The position numbers and the translations under genes are program-made. From Anaerostipes caccae L1-92 (GTDB taxonomy: Bacteria > Bacillota > Clostridia > Lachnospirales > Lachnospiraceae), in assembly GCF_014467075.1 (NCBI RefSeq), contig NZ_AP023027.1, positions 2,359,501-2,423,500 of the forward strand: a stretch of DNA of 64,000 nt. Direction: 5' to 3'. Positions within the stretch are counted from its first letter, which is position 1. The number at the start of each line of letters is the position of its first letter. The notes beneath the pieces are model-generated. The model was not told the DNA's origin. It searched no databases and was given only the letters and a program-made list of their open reading frames with translations. Positions 7,965-16,686 of this stretch are shown piece by piece.

Positions 7965-8906
7965 CTAATCTCTCAGCTGTTTTCCTGTGATCTCCAGAAA
8001 TACGTCATTTAATGTGGGAAGCTCCGAATAAACTCTGCCGAACGAAACTTCTCTTTCAGACAGGTATCCGAGAACATTTACCAGGTTGTGACTGCCCCCG
8101 CTGCACTGCACATAGAGTTTTCCGTCTGTGTAATCCGCTTGGAATACATGTTTCATATTACGTACTGCCTGAAGTTCCTCTTCTTTTAGGTCAGATACAT
8201 CCACCGTGATCTTTTCTCCCATTTTGATCATCTGCTTCAGTTCCTCTTTCGTGCCTGTAGCCAGCGGACGCCCCTTATCCATGATCAGTATCCTGCTGCA
8301 GATCTGCTCCACTTCCTCCATATAATGAGAGGTATAAACGACAGTCGTCCCCTGCCGGTTCAATTCAAGAATCCCCTCCAGAATCTTATTGCGGCTCTGG
8401 GGATCAACTGCTACGGTCGGTTCATCCAAAAAGATCAATTTTGGTTTATGGGCAATGCCGCAGGCGATATTGAGGCGTCTTAACAGGCCTCCGGAAAGTT
8501 TTGGCGGGTAAAACTTCCGAAATTCTTCCAGTTCCACAAACTGGACAGCCTCTTCCACAAGCCTCTTTCTCTCCTTCTTGTCTCTGACATAAAGTCCGCA
8601 GAAATAATCAATATTTTCAACAACCGTAAGTTCATCAAAGACTGCAACATTCTGCATGACCACACCGATTTCTCTTTTGCTCTCATAAGAATCGGCTTCC
8701 ATAGGTTTCCCGAAAACTCTGATCTCCCCTTTATCATAGGATAAGAGTCCCAGTATACAGTTGATGGCTGTGGTCTTCCCTGAACCGTTCGGCCCGAGAA
8801 GTCCAAAAACCTCTCCTTGCCTGACCTCCATATTTAAATGATCCAGTGCCAGAAGATCCTTATATCTCTTAACTAAATTTTTTATTTCGATGACAGACTG
8901 TTCCAT
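7965..8906 (-). CDS. ABC transporter ATP-binding protein
   Basis: 313-residue ATPase energizing the two ABC-2 permeases that follow. Walker A GPNGSGKT, the Q-loop region GVVMQNVAVFDELTV, the signature LSGGLLRRLNIA and Walker B LIFLDEPTVAVDPQ are present. The residues after about 230 form the C-terminal extension usual in drug and antibiotic exporters. The start is ATG at 8906, preceded by AAAGGGGTGG. A longer frame runs upstream to 9062 but enters an inverted repeat and has no ribosome binding site. The promoter region is shared with a divergent two-component operon, as in BceAB/LiaRS-like arrangements. Confidence 0.9.
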   Translation of the reverse strand: MEQSVIEIKNLVKRYKDLLALDHLNMEVRQGEVFGLLGPNGSGKTTAINCILGLLSYDKGEIRVFGKPMEADSYESKREIGVVMQNVAVFDELTVVENIDYFCGLYVRDKKERKRLVEEAVQFVELEEFRKFYPPKLSGGLLRRLNIACGIAHKPKLIFLDEPTVAVDPQSRNKILEGILELNRQGTTVVYTSHYMEEVEQICSRILIMDKGRPLATGTKEELKQMIKMGEKITVDVSDLKEEELQAVRNMKHVFQADYTDGKLYVQCSGGSHNLVNVLGYLSEREVSFGRVYSELPTLNDVFLEITGKQLRD

Positions 8907-9001
8907 AATTCCACCCCTTTCATTTGATAATTTTACTATACATGATCCTGCTGTATGGTTACAGTGTCTTGTGTCAGGAGCGGAAGTGACATTTGTCATG
9001 A

Positions 9002-9200
9002 CATTTTGACCAGTTTTCCGGCTTGCTGTCTCAGAGATGTAAGATTTTCTAACTTTCAGCAAAGTCTCTCCGGCGGCCCGTTCGGAACTCGCTGACGCTC
9101 AGACAGCCTCACTGTGCTTTGCACACCGCCTCCGAGCCTTTGCTGAAAGAAGAAAAACTAACATCTCTTCGAATGCAAGGCCTCCAAACTGGTCAAAATG
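9002..9200. repeat. MITE-like imperfect inverted repeat, 199 bp
   Basis: Terminal 15-bp perfect inverted repeats CATTTTGACCAGTTT (9002-9016) and AAACTGGTCAAAATG (9186-9200). The symmetry continues inward with AGAGATGT/ACATCTCT (9033-9040, 9161-9168) and CTTTCAGCAAAG/CTTTGCTGAAAG (9053-9064, 9138-9149). The centre has short hairpins such as CTGTGCTTTGCACA. There is no coding capacity, and no clear target duplication beyond a possible GA on both sides. It fits a miniature inverted-repeat element or an intergenic repeat common in Lachnospiraceae. It occupies the divergent region between the ABC exporter and its probable two-component regulator. Confidence 0.7.
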
Positions 9201-9255
9201 GACGTAATATCCGCTGGACAAGAACACATCAAACAAATGGAATTATTCAACAACA

Positions 9256-9363
9256 GTATTTTATACCCTCTGTGTGGACGTGCTTCGCACGATAAGGTAT
9301 ACCCACAGGGCACACCGTATTTTATACCCTTCGGGTGGACGTGCTTCGCACGATAAGGTATAC
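9256..9363. repeat. tandem 47-base hairpin repeat upstream of the two-component operon
   Basis: Two copies (9256-9302 and 9317-9363, period 61) each begin GTATTTTATACCC and end GATAAGGTATAC. Both contain the hairpin CGTGC-TTC-GCACG. Within each copy TATACC and GGTATA form an outer inverted pair. The copies differ only near the middle of the first half (TCTGTG versus TTCGGG). The second copy ends 29 bases before the kinase start codon. It could be a response-regulator operator or a structured leader. Confidence 0.7.
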
Positions 9364-9392
9364 TTAAAGTAATTTCGGGAAGGGTGGGTTTT

Positions 9393-10481
9393 ATGTCTGT
9401 ACTTATTGATAAATTTGTTTTGCTGCTTTTTATTTTGCCCCTTCTTTCAAGGGAGTCTGGAACCATGCCTGTCATTGCTTTTTTGACTGCTTTTACGGCC
9501 TCCTGTTTTCTTTCCCTTAAAAATGAAGAAAAACTGTCTTTTGCAGTCTCAGGTTTCTACGGAGTTCTCTGTCTTTTCCTTCCGGTTTTCAGTATTTTTC
9601 TTCCTCTGTTTTGTTACGACTGTACCCGGACCAGACAAAAATTCCCCGGTGCTATTTTAATTGTGGCGTCCGTGCCTTTTTTCATGGACCGTCCTTTTTT
9701 CCTTCGCATGGATTTGATGCTCAGTCTGCTGCTTTCTCTTTTTCTGGCCGTCCGTACCCAAAAGCTTGAGAAGATGAGGGAAGAGTTTAAAAAACTGAGA
9801 GATGACAGTATGGAACTGAATCTTTTATTGAATAAAAAGAACCAGTATCTGATGGAAAAACAAGAGACGGAAGTACACCTTGCAACCCTGAAAGAGAGAA
9901 ATCGAATTGCCAGAGAGATTCATGACAACGTAGGGCATATGCTTTCCCGCTCGATCCTGCAGCTGGGTGCCCTTAAAGCTCTGAATCATGACAGCAGCCT
10001 GTCTGCTCCTCTGTCCGAACTGCATAAGACTTTGAATACGGCCATGGACAGCATACGCACCAGCGTGCACGGGCTTCAGGAGTCATCTGTGAGTCTTCGT
10101 GACTCTGTCGCCGAGATCATACACGGGTATCCGGAGTACACCGTAGATCTGGAATATGATATATCCGAGCCTCCTCCTCAAAACCTTCAGTTCTGCTTTG
10201 CCGCAATCATAAAAGAAGCATTTACAAATGCTTCAAAGCACAGCGACGCAGCACGGATTCGCCTTGTACTGAGGGAACATCCATCCTTCTATCAGCTGTT
10301 ATTTGAAGACGACGGGTCCACGGCGCCGAAATCTTATTCCTCCGGGATGGGCCTTCTCAATATGAAAGAACGGATCGAATCTTTTCACGGCACTATAAAC
10401 ATTACATTTGAACGCGGTTTTAAAATATTTATCACTGTTCCGCGCAATACGGCATCTTATCAGCCGGGAGGTAAATCATGA
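9393..10481 (+). CDS. sensor histidine kinase (HisKA_3 type)
   Basis: 362-residue membrane kinase. The N-terminal third holds about four to five hydrophobic helices with almost no outside loop, so it probably senses the membrane or a partner transporter. A coiled-coil linker (about 120-160) leads to the HisKA_3 phosphoacceptor REIHDNVGHML with His177. The HATPase domain follows, with EAFTNASKHS and DDGST...GMGLLNMKER. The start is ATG at 9393 with the ribosome binding site AAGGGTGG; the upstream GTG overlaps that site. It overlaps its response regulator by 4 bases and faces the ABC exporter operon. Confidence 0.9.
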   Translation: MSVLIDKFVLLLFILPLLSRESGTMPVIAFLTAFTASCFLSLKNEEKLSFAVSGFYGVLCLFLPVFSIFLPLFCYDCTRTRQKFPGAILIVASVPFFMDRPFFLRMDLMLSLLLSLFLAVRTQKLEKMREEFKKLRDDSMELNLLLNKKNQYLMEKQETEVHLATLKERNRIAREIHDNVGHMLSRSILQLGALKALNHDSSLSAPLSELHKTLNTAMDSIRTSVHGLQESSVSLRDSVAEIIHGYPEYTVDLEYDISEPPPQNLQFCFAAIIKEAFTNASKHSDAARIRLVLREHPSFYQLLFEDDGSTAPKSYSSGMGLLNMKERIESFHGTINITFERGFKIFITVPRNTASYQPGGKS

Positions 10482-11098
10482 AGATCATTATTGTCGACGA
10501 CGACAAACTTGTGTCGGCTTCTTTGAAAACAATTTTAGAGTCATCTGGTGACGTTCATGTGCAGGCCCTGGGGTCAAGCGGTGCTGAGGCTGTCTCTTTA
10601 TATGAATTACATCATCCGGATGTTCTGTTAATGGATATCCGGATGAGCGGCATGAACGGCATCGAGGCCGCGAGAGAAATCCGCAGGAAATATCCGGATT
10701 CTAAAATCCTGTTTCTGACGACATTCTCTGACGATGAATATATCATCGATGCCCTGAATATCGGTGCAAAAGGCTACATCCTGAAACAGGACTTCGAGAG
10801 CATCCTGCCTGCCCTCCACGCTGTGGAAAACGGTCAGAACGTTTTCGGAAATGAGATCATCTCAAAAATTCCGGATCTGCTCTCAAGCAAACAGCATTTT
10901 TCCTATTCTGACTACGGCATCAGCGAAAAAGAGCTGCGCCTGATCGAATACATAGCCAAAGGAATGAGCAATAAAGAAATTTCTGAATGTCTGTTTTTAA
11001 GCGAGGGAACCATAAGAAATTATCTGAGTGTCATCCTTGAAAAACTGGAGCTCAGAGACCGGACACAGCTTGCCATTTTTTACTATCAGCATAAATAG
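10478..11098 (+). CDS. NarL/FixJ family response regulator
   Basis: 206 residues. Receiver domain 1-120 with the acidic pocket DDD (7-9), phosphoacceptor Asp53 (LLMDIRM) and the conserved Lys in KGYILK. A LuxR-type helix-turn-helix occupies residues about 140-206, with IAKGMSNKEISECLFLSEGTIRNYLS. Its start ATGA overlaps the kinase stop codon. The likely target is the divergent ABC exporter and its own operon; the duplicated hairpin at 9256-9363 is a candidate site. This is inferred from position only. Confidence 0.92.
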   Translation: MKIIIVDDDKLVSASLKTILESSGDVHVQALGSSGAEAVSLYELHHPDVLLMDIRMSGMNGIEAAREIRRKYPDSKILFLTTFSDDEYIIDALNIGAKGYILKQDFESILPALHAVENGQNVFGNEIISKIPDLLSSKQHFSYSDYGISEKELRLIEYIAKGMSNKEISECLFLSEGTIRNYLSVILEKLELRDRTQLAIFYYQHK

Positions 11099-11133
11099 CC
11101 GCCTTTTAAGAGAGACGTCCTTCAAGGCAAAAC

Positions 11134-11388
11134 TTGACACTTCCCCGCTTGGCTAGTAAAATTATCGTAACCACAGACGTTTTACATATGATTTTCGTTG
11201 GGCTCATGGATTGCCTCACCCCGATCATCTGTAAAATGAATAAATATCTGCCGGAGAAGGCTCCCGCTTATTTAAGAGGTGCCATCCTGCGGCTTTTTTC
11301 TTCATTACTGCCAGGAAGTCTCTTCGGAGCCGACTGGAGGCAGTGAAAAACTCACACTATAAACCACATCAATTAGGAGGGATTTTAT
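11134..11388 (+). promoter_or_regulatory. promoter and long structured leader of the CNNM transporter gene
   Basis: A strong sigma-A promoter, TTGACA (11134-11139), 17 bases, TAAAAT (11157-11162), lies about 220 bases before the start codon at 11389. The leader shows paired segments: TTTTACA near 11182 with TGTAAAA near 11230, extended by ATGAT/ATCAT, and the hairpin CTGCC...AGTC / GACT...GGCAG at about 11308-11343. No open frame in the leader has a ribosome binding site. The gene codes for a CorC-like ion transporter, so a metal-sensing leader is possible. I could not match it to the M-box, yybP-ykoY or NiCo consensus. Confidence 0.55.
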
Positions 11389-12657
11389 TTGGACCCCAGT
11401 GTCATATTAAGATTATGTATCTTAATTATCTTACTAGCTCTGTCGGCATTTTTCTCGTCGTCGGAGACTGCGCTTACGACAGTCAACGTTCATACCATCC
11501 GCGCTTTAGTGGAAGACGGCAACAGACAAGCCAAGAGAGTACTTCAGCTGATCGAAAACCCGGCAGCCATGCTCAGCAGCATCCTGATCGGAAATAACCT
11601 TGTCAATATCTCTGCCACATCTCTGGCCACAACATTAGCCATTGATGTTTTCGGAAGTGCCGGAGCAGGGATCGCAACCGGTGTTCTTACGATTCTCGTC
11701 CTGATCTTCGGTGAGATCACTCCGAAGACTTATGCGACGATCAAAAATACAAACCTTGCACTCCGCTTCGGACCTGTCATCTATTATGTGACCAAAGTCC
11801 TGACCCCGGTAGTGATCGTCATCAATAAGCTCTCCACAGGTCTCCTGATGCTGCTGCGGATCGATGCAAAGCAGTCAAAACAGGTCATGACAGAGCGGGA
11901 GCTGAGAACGATCGTTGACGCCAGCCATGAAGATGGTGTCATCGAAAAAGATGAAAAAGAAATGATTTATAATGTCTTTGATTTTAAAGATTCCATTGCG
12001 AAAGACATTATGATTCCGAGAATCGATATTACGTTTGTATCTGCCGACGCTTCTTACGACGAGGTAATGGAGCTGTTCATGGCTACACAGTATTCCCGTC
12101 TGCCGGTATATGAGGAGACAAAGGACAAGGTCATCGGAATCGTATATTTAAAGGATATTTATTTCTACCGCACACTGCACCGCGGAGAAATCTTTCATAT
12201 CAGAGACGTGTTAAGAAAACCATTTTTCACCTATGAGACCCAGAAGATATCCAGCCTGTTGGCTCAGATGCAGCAGGAAAATGTCAGCTTCTCCATCGTT
12301 TTGGACGAATACGGGATTACAGCCGGTCTGATCACACTGGAAGATATTTTAGAAGAACTGGTGGGAGAGATTCGGGACGAGTACGACGACAATGAATCAG
12401 AAAGCTTCCAGGAACTTGAGGACGGCTCCTATCTCGTAAACGCCTCCTTAAAGCTTGACGATCTAAACGATTTGATCGATACGGAGATCGAGTCTGAAGA
12501 CTACGACTCTGTGGGCGGATACGTGATAGAACTGTTGGACCATCTCCCGTCCGAGGGAGAGACCGCATCGGACGCATCCTTCGATTTCAAAGTGCGGAAA
12601 GTCGAAAAAAACAGATTAGAACTGATACAGATCATCAGAAAAGCTTCGCAGCCATAG
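11389..12657 (+). CDS. CNNM/HlyC-CorC family transporter with CBS pair
   Basis: 422 residues: DUF21/CNNM transmembrane domain (about 1-180, with SSSETALTTVN and GEITPKTYA), a CBS-domain pair (about 200-320, with VMELFMATQYSRLPVYEETKDKVIGIVYLKD), and a CorC_HlyC transporter-associated domain to the end. Family members export or exchange Mg2+ or Co2+, or confer Mg2+ tolerance. The CBS pair binds Mg-ATP as a sensor. The start is TTG at 11389 with AGGAGGG 7 bases upstream. It is a single-gene unit with its own promoter, a long leader and a terminator. Confidence 0.9.
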   Translation: MDPSVILRLCILIILLALSAFFSSSETALTTVNVHTIRALVEDGNRQAKRVLQLIENPAAMLSSILIGNNLVNISATSLATTLAIDVFGSAGAGIATGVLTILVLIFGEITPKTYATIKNTNLALRFGPVIYYVTKVLTPVVIVINKLSTGLLMLLRIDAKQSKQVMTERELRTIVDASHEDGVIEKDEKEMIYNVFDFKDSIAKDIMIPRIDITFVSADASYDEVMELFMATQYSRLPVYEETKDKVIGIVYLKDIYFYRTLHRGEIFHIRDVLRKPFFTYETQKISSLLAQMQQENVSFSIVLDEYGITAGLITLEDILEELVGEIRDEYDDNESESFQELEDGSYLVNASLKLDDLNDLIDTEIESEDYDSVGGYVIELLDHLPSEGETASDASFDFKVRKVEKNRLELIQIIRKASQP

Positions 12658-12660
12658 TGA

Positions 12661-12691
12661 AAGGGAAAGCATATCACACATGCTTTCCCTT
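12661..12691. terminator. bidirectional terminator
   Basis: 12-bp perfect stem AAGGGAAAGCAT/ATGCTTTCCCTT with a 7-base loop, followed by a run of T on the plus strand. It ends the CNNM gene and can also serve the convergent DUF1653 gene, whose stop codon is at 12695. Confidence 0.92.
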
Positions 12692-12694
12692 TTT

Positions 12695-13294
12695 TTATCT
12701 TCTTGCCTTCTCATACTTCATCTTCGTCTTGATAAATCCCTCCAGATCACGAAGCTTCTTTCCCCGGTCATCACCACTTAGCGGAAAGTCCATGGAAAGG
12801 CCGATGGAATCCAGTACTGTCTCAGAGATCCTGTCTTCATTTCTCCGAAGAATTTCCAGCCGTTCCTCATTGCTCTCAGCGTCCAGAAAACGGATCAGAA
12901 GATCCTGCTGTTCTTTTTCCTGGCGGTGTTCCCCGGGTTTCGGCATCTCTTTTTCAGGCAGCGGTTCCGGTTCTTTGGGCTCCGGTTTTGGTATCTCCCT
13001 GTGCCTTTCTAAAATATTTCCAATCTGGTGAAGTTCTGTAATGTTCTGGTACGTCTTTACATCCACGCGTTCAAACCGGTATTTTGCGCTGACTCCCGGA
13101 TACTTGTCATGGTCCACTTCGCTCAGAAACATGGACAGCGGTCTTGCGTAGGTTTTATATTCCCCGTATAAAGCCTGGTAAATGACAAGCACCTCCCCGG
13201 TCTCTGAGTGTTCGGCCACCGTTATAATCTGATACAGCTTATCTTTGAAATGTTTATAAAAATCCCCCGGTCTGGGTACTGCCCTCTGTTTCAT
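12695..13294 (-). CDS. DUF1653 domain-containing protein
   Basis: 199 residues. The first 70 match the DUF1653 domain, a small beta-rich fold: PRPGDFYKHFKDKLYQIITVA, then GEVLVIYQALYGEYKTYARPLSMF. A Pro/Glu-rich linker (KPEPKEPEPLPEKEMPKPGE) joins this to a helical C-terminal part of unknown type. It starts 2 bases after the UvrD-like helicase gene and is the last gene of the gltX-helicase-DUF1653 operon. The function is unknown. Confidence 0.82.
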   Translation of the reverse strand: MKQRAVPRPGDFYKHFKDKLYQIITVAEHSETGEVLVIYQALYGEYKTYARPLSMFLSEVDHDKYPGVSAKYRFERVDVKTYQNITELHQIGNILERHREIPKPEPKEPEPLPEKEMPKPGEHRQEKEQQDLLIRFLDAESNEERLEILRRNEDRISETVLDSIGLSMDFPLSGDDRGKKLRDLEGFIKTKMKYEKARR

Positions 13295-13295
13295 A

Positions 13296-15152
13296 TTACT
13301 GCGCTCCCTTCTGCTGCTTTCTCCTCTTCCCCTCTAAAGGAAGGATAAAATCCGACACTTTACTGTCTTTATTATACATCTTCTCCACAGAAAAGACATG
13401 CAGATATTTCTTTGCCCTGGTCATTCCCACGTAAAACATCCGCCGCTCTTCCTCCAATTCTTCTGTCTTCACAGCCTTTTTATATGGAATTACCCCGTCA
13501 TTGACATCAATGAGAAACACTCTCTCGTATTCCAGCCCTTTTGCACTGTGAAGCGTGCTTATTACAACTCCCTGTTTCCCCTGATTCCTGCTCTCGGACT
13601 GTGCCTTCAGCTCCTCTGTATAGCGTCTCATGAAATCAAACCACTCTTCATAAGTGTCATATCCTCTGGCAGTCTCCTGAAGTTCCTCCAGCACATCGGT
13701 AAGTTCTTCCTCCTTCAGTTTTCGTATTCTTGCATATTCTGACAAAAATGCATTGTACCCGACAGACTTTCTTATGTAGGTGACCGCAAGAAACGGCATC
13801 ATATCCTTTAAAAGTCTCAGATCTTCCTCCAGCTCATCGATATAATCATAAAGCCATTCCTTGTCTCTTGTCTTCTCCTTCAGATCCTCAAAGGAGATCT
13901 CCGGCTGGTCTATATATTCTCTGCTGATATAGCGCTTGGGCCGATTCATGATTCTCAAAAAGGTGCTCCGTCTCCGGTCACCGAGCGCCATCCTCATATA
14001 ATCTATGATGTCTCTTGCGATCCAATGCTCAAACAGACTTGGAATCCCATCTTTCACCGTAAACGGGATGTTATATTCCATGAGCTTTCCAAGCATCGTC
14101 CTGGCTCCCAGATTGGTCCTGACCAAGATCGATGACTCCTCATAGGGATGGCCCTTTTCGTATTCGTCCCTGAGCCTTTTTGCCACATAGGTGCATTCTT
14201 CCTGCTGATTTTTAAACGTCCTGAGCTCTATTGGAACTTCTCTGTCCCGGCAGGATCTTATCTCTTTGTCAAACCTCTTTTTATTAACACGGATCACTTT
14301 CTGGGATGCCTCCACGATCTCAGGGCTGGAACGATAGTTGACATCCAGCTGGATCTTCTCGGAATCTTTATAATCTTTGGGGAATCCGAGCATGATCTCC
14401 GGTTTTGCTCCCCTGAACCGGTAAATCGACTGGTCGTCATCTCCCACAATAAACAGATTGTTTCTGGGCGCAGCCAGCATCTTTATGATCTCATACTGGA
14501 TCGGGCTGATATCCTGAAATTCGTCGATCAGAATATATTGAAACTTATTCTGCCAGGCAGCAAGCAGGTCTTCTCTCTCCTTTAAAAGGCTGTACGTATA
14601 GACTAAGATATCATCAAAGTCCATCCACTGGTTTTTCCTCAGTTTTTCATTGTATTGCTTGTAAATCAGCTGAAATACACTGTCCGCACAGCTTTGGCTG
14701 TGATAATAGTCCATCGAAAGAAGCTGCCCTTTTACGAGACTGATCTCACTGATCAGAGAACGCAGGAAATCCGGTTCGTCTCCTGTTTCCAGATCCCGGT
14801 CCATGATAATTTCACGGAGAAGATCATACTTTTTATGTTCCGGCAGAATACACCCCGCCCGAAAGCTGTACGCATGCTTTAAGATTGTAAAAAAGACTGC
14901 GTGAAAGGTACCGAAAGAAACTGGCAGGGATCTCCCTGCCAGTTTCAAAAAACGTTCCTTCATCTCAGCTGCCGCTGCCTTTGTAAAGGTGATGACCAGG
15001 ATATTGGAGGGTTTTACCCCGCAGTGTTCGATCAGATATTTTGTCCGTTCTGTGATGACCGTAGTTTTCCCGGATCCCGGGCCGGCAAGGACCATCATTG
15101 GGCCGTCTTTGTGAGTGATGGCCTTTGTCTGGGCCTCATTCCATTCTGTCAT
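13296..15152 (-). CDS. UvrD/REP-type ATP-dependent helicase (second copy)
   Basis: 618-residue superfamily 1 helicase, about 115 residues shorter than the PcrA at 1088-3295. Walker A GPGSGKTT (24-31), motif [25 protein letters not shown] and [19 protein letters not shown] are intact, so it should be an active ATPase. It lacks the C-terminal Tudor-like extension of PcrA, which implies a different partner or pathway. Its start overlaps the gltX stop by 4 bases, so it is translated from the gltX transcript. The substrate cannot be read from the sequence. Confidence 0.92.
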   Translation of the reverse strand: MTEWNEAQTKAITHKDGPMMVLAGPGSGKTTVITERTKYLIEHCGVKPSNILVITFTKAAAAEMKERFLKLAGRSLPVSFGTFHAVFFTILKHAYSFRAGCILPEHKKYDLLREIIMDRDLETGDEPDFLRSLISEISLVKGQLLSMDYYHSQSCADSVFQLIYKQYNEKLRKNQWMDFDDILVYTYSLLKEREDLLAAWQNKFQYILIDEFQDISPIQYEIIKMLAAPRNNLFIVGDDDQSIYRFRGAKPEIMLGFPKDYKDSEKIQLDVNYRSSPEIVEASQKVIRVNKKRFDKEIRSCRDREVPIELRTFKNQQEECTYVAKRLRDEYEKGHPYEESSILVRTNLGARTMLGKLMEYNIPFTVKDGIPSLFEHWIARDIIDYMRMALGDRRRSTFLRIMNRPKRYISREYIDQPEISFEDLKEKTRDKEWLYDYIDELEEDLRLLKDMMPFLAVTYIRKSVGYNAFLSEYARIRKLKEEELTDVLEELQETARGYDTYEEWFDFMRRYTEELKAQSESRNQGKQGVVISTLHSAKGLEYERVFLIDVNDGVIPYKKAVKTEELEEERRMFYVGMTRAKKYLHVFSVEKMYNKDSKVSDFILPLEGKRRKQQKGAQ

Positions 15153-16609
15153 GAAAGCTCAGCCTCTAATTTATCAACAGCCGCACGAAGTCTTTTTACA
15201 GACTCCTCTTTCCCCAGAATCTCCATAAGTTCAGATGCCCCGCCGGGAGTCATCTGCTTGCCTGACACAGCTGTGCGGACCGGCCACATGACATAGCCGT
15301 TTTTGACCTCGTGGCTCTTTGCAAATCCAATCAGTGTCTGATAGAGGGCATCGTTGCTGAAATCTTCCTGGGCTTCAAATACCGGCACGATTTCTTTCAG
15401 CACTTCCAGCGCAGACTCTCTTGTTGTCTTCATCTTTTTATGCTGGTACATGGCACTGTCATATTCCGGCACATTTTCAAAGAAATCAATATGGTCCTTA
15501 ATCTCTGTGAACAGCTCGATCCGTGTCTTGACCATAGAGAGGATTTTATCAGTATCCACATCTCTTGTGAGCACTTCCTTCACATACGGCATAGCCATCT
15601 CCCGGAATCTCTCATCGTCCATAGCCTTGATATATTCCCCGTTCATCCATGCAAGTTTCGTCATATCAAAGACAGCCGGAGTCTTGGACATATGATGATA
15701 GTCAAAAGCCTCTTCCAGTTCTTTCAGCGTAAAGATCTCTCTTTCCCCTCCCGGACTCCATCCGAGCAGAGCCACGAAGTTTACGATCGTCTCCGGCAGA
15801 TATCCTGCCTCCAGCAGATCCTCGAAAGAAGAATGTCCGCTCCGTTTGCTCAGCTTCTTGTGTTCCTCATCCGTGATGAGCGGGCAGTGTACATAGACCG
15901 GTTTCTCCCATCCGAATGCATCATAGAGCCTGTTATATTTCGGCGTAGATGACAGATATTCATTTCCCCGCACCACATGAGTGATTCCCATCAAATGGTC
16001 ATCTACTACATTTGCAAAGTTATAGGTAGGATATCCGTCGGACTTGATCAGGATCATATCGTCCAGTTCCATATTTTCCACCGTAATCTCACCGTAAATT
16101 TCATCTGCAAACGTCGTGGTGCCCTCGGTAGGATTATTCTGACGTATCACATACGGGATACCGGCTTTCAGTTTTTCTTCCACTTCCTCGCTGCTCAGAT
16201 TCAGGCAGTGTTTGTCATAATGGCTGACCACCACATCTCCGGATTTGACCTTCAGGCTTTCTAGCCTCTCCTCGTCACAGAAACAGTAATAAGCCTCTCC
16301 CTTGTCGATCAGCTTCTTTGCATAATCCATATAGATGCCTGCTGACTGCCTCTCGCTCTGGACATAAGGACCGCATCCGCCGTCCTTATCCGGCCCTTCA
16401 TCATGGACAAGTCCTGCTTTTGCAAGGGTATTGTAAATAATATCGACGGCTCCCTCTACGAGGCGCTCCTGGTCTGTATCTTCTATGCGGAGCAGAAAAT
16501 CTCCGCCTTCATGTTTTGCGATCAGGTAAGCATATAATGCTGTTCTTAAATTCCCTACATGCATTCTTCCCGTAGGGCTCGGGGCAAATCTGGTTCTAAC
16601 TTTACTCAT
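15149..16609 (-). CDS. gltX: glutamate--tRNA ligase
   Basis: 486-residue class I synthetase charging tRNA-Glu (and possibly tRNA-Gln, if the Gat amidotransferase is present). It begins [23 protein letters not shown] with the HIGH-type motif HVGN. The KMSKS-type motif is HKKLSKRSG, at about residues 245-253. The C-terminal helical anticodon-binding domain is complete. The start is ATG at 16609 with AAAGGA 10 bases upstream; an in-frame TTG nine bases earlier abuts that site. It is the first gene of an operon with a helicase and a DUF1653 protein. Confidence 0.95.
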   Translation of the reverse strand: MSKVRTRFAPSPTGRMHVGNLRTALYAYLIAKHEGGDFLLRIEDTDQERLVEGAVDIIYNTLAKAGLVHDEGPDKDGGCGPYVQSERQSAGIYMDYAKKLIDKGEAYYCFCDEERLESLKVKSGDVVVSHYDKHCLNLSSEEVEEKLKAGIPYVIRQNNPTEGTTTFADEIYGEITVENMELDDMILIKSDGYPTYNFANVVDDHLMGITHVVRGNEYLSSTPKYNRLYDAFGWEKPVYVHCPLITDEEHKKLSKRSGHSSFEDLLEAGYLPETIVNFVALLGWSPGGEREIFTLKELEEAFDYHHMSKTPAVFDMTKLAWMNGEYIKAMDDERFREMAMPYVKEVLTRDVDTDKILSMVKTRIELFTEIKDHIDFFENVPEYDSAMYQHKKMKTTRESALEVLKEIVPVFEAQEDFSNDALYQTLIGFAKSHEVKNGYVMWPVRTAVSGKQMTPGGASELMEILGKEESVKRLRAAVDKLEAELS

Positions 16610-16686
16610 CTGTTTCAAATCCTTTCTTTCGTTATCTTGTCTATTATCTCAAGAACCCCGCCTCCGGTCAAGACTCCCTCCGGATT

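Noticed and set aside
8907..9062. N-terminal extension of the ABC ATPase up to 9062
   Set aside because: The extra 52 codons enter the inverted repeat at 9002 and do not look like protein; ATG at 8906 has a strong ribosome binding site.
9256..9363. CRISPR array
   Set aside because: Only two units, 14-base gap, the unit is itself palindromic over its length and no cas genes are present anywhere in the window.
11134..11346. 70-codon open frame ahead of the CNNM transporter gene
   Set aside because: Its first codons lie inside the -35 to -10 region of a strong promoter and no start in it has a ribosome binding site; better explained as untranslated leader.
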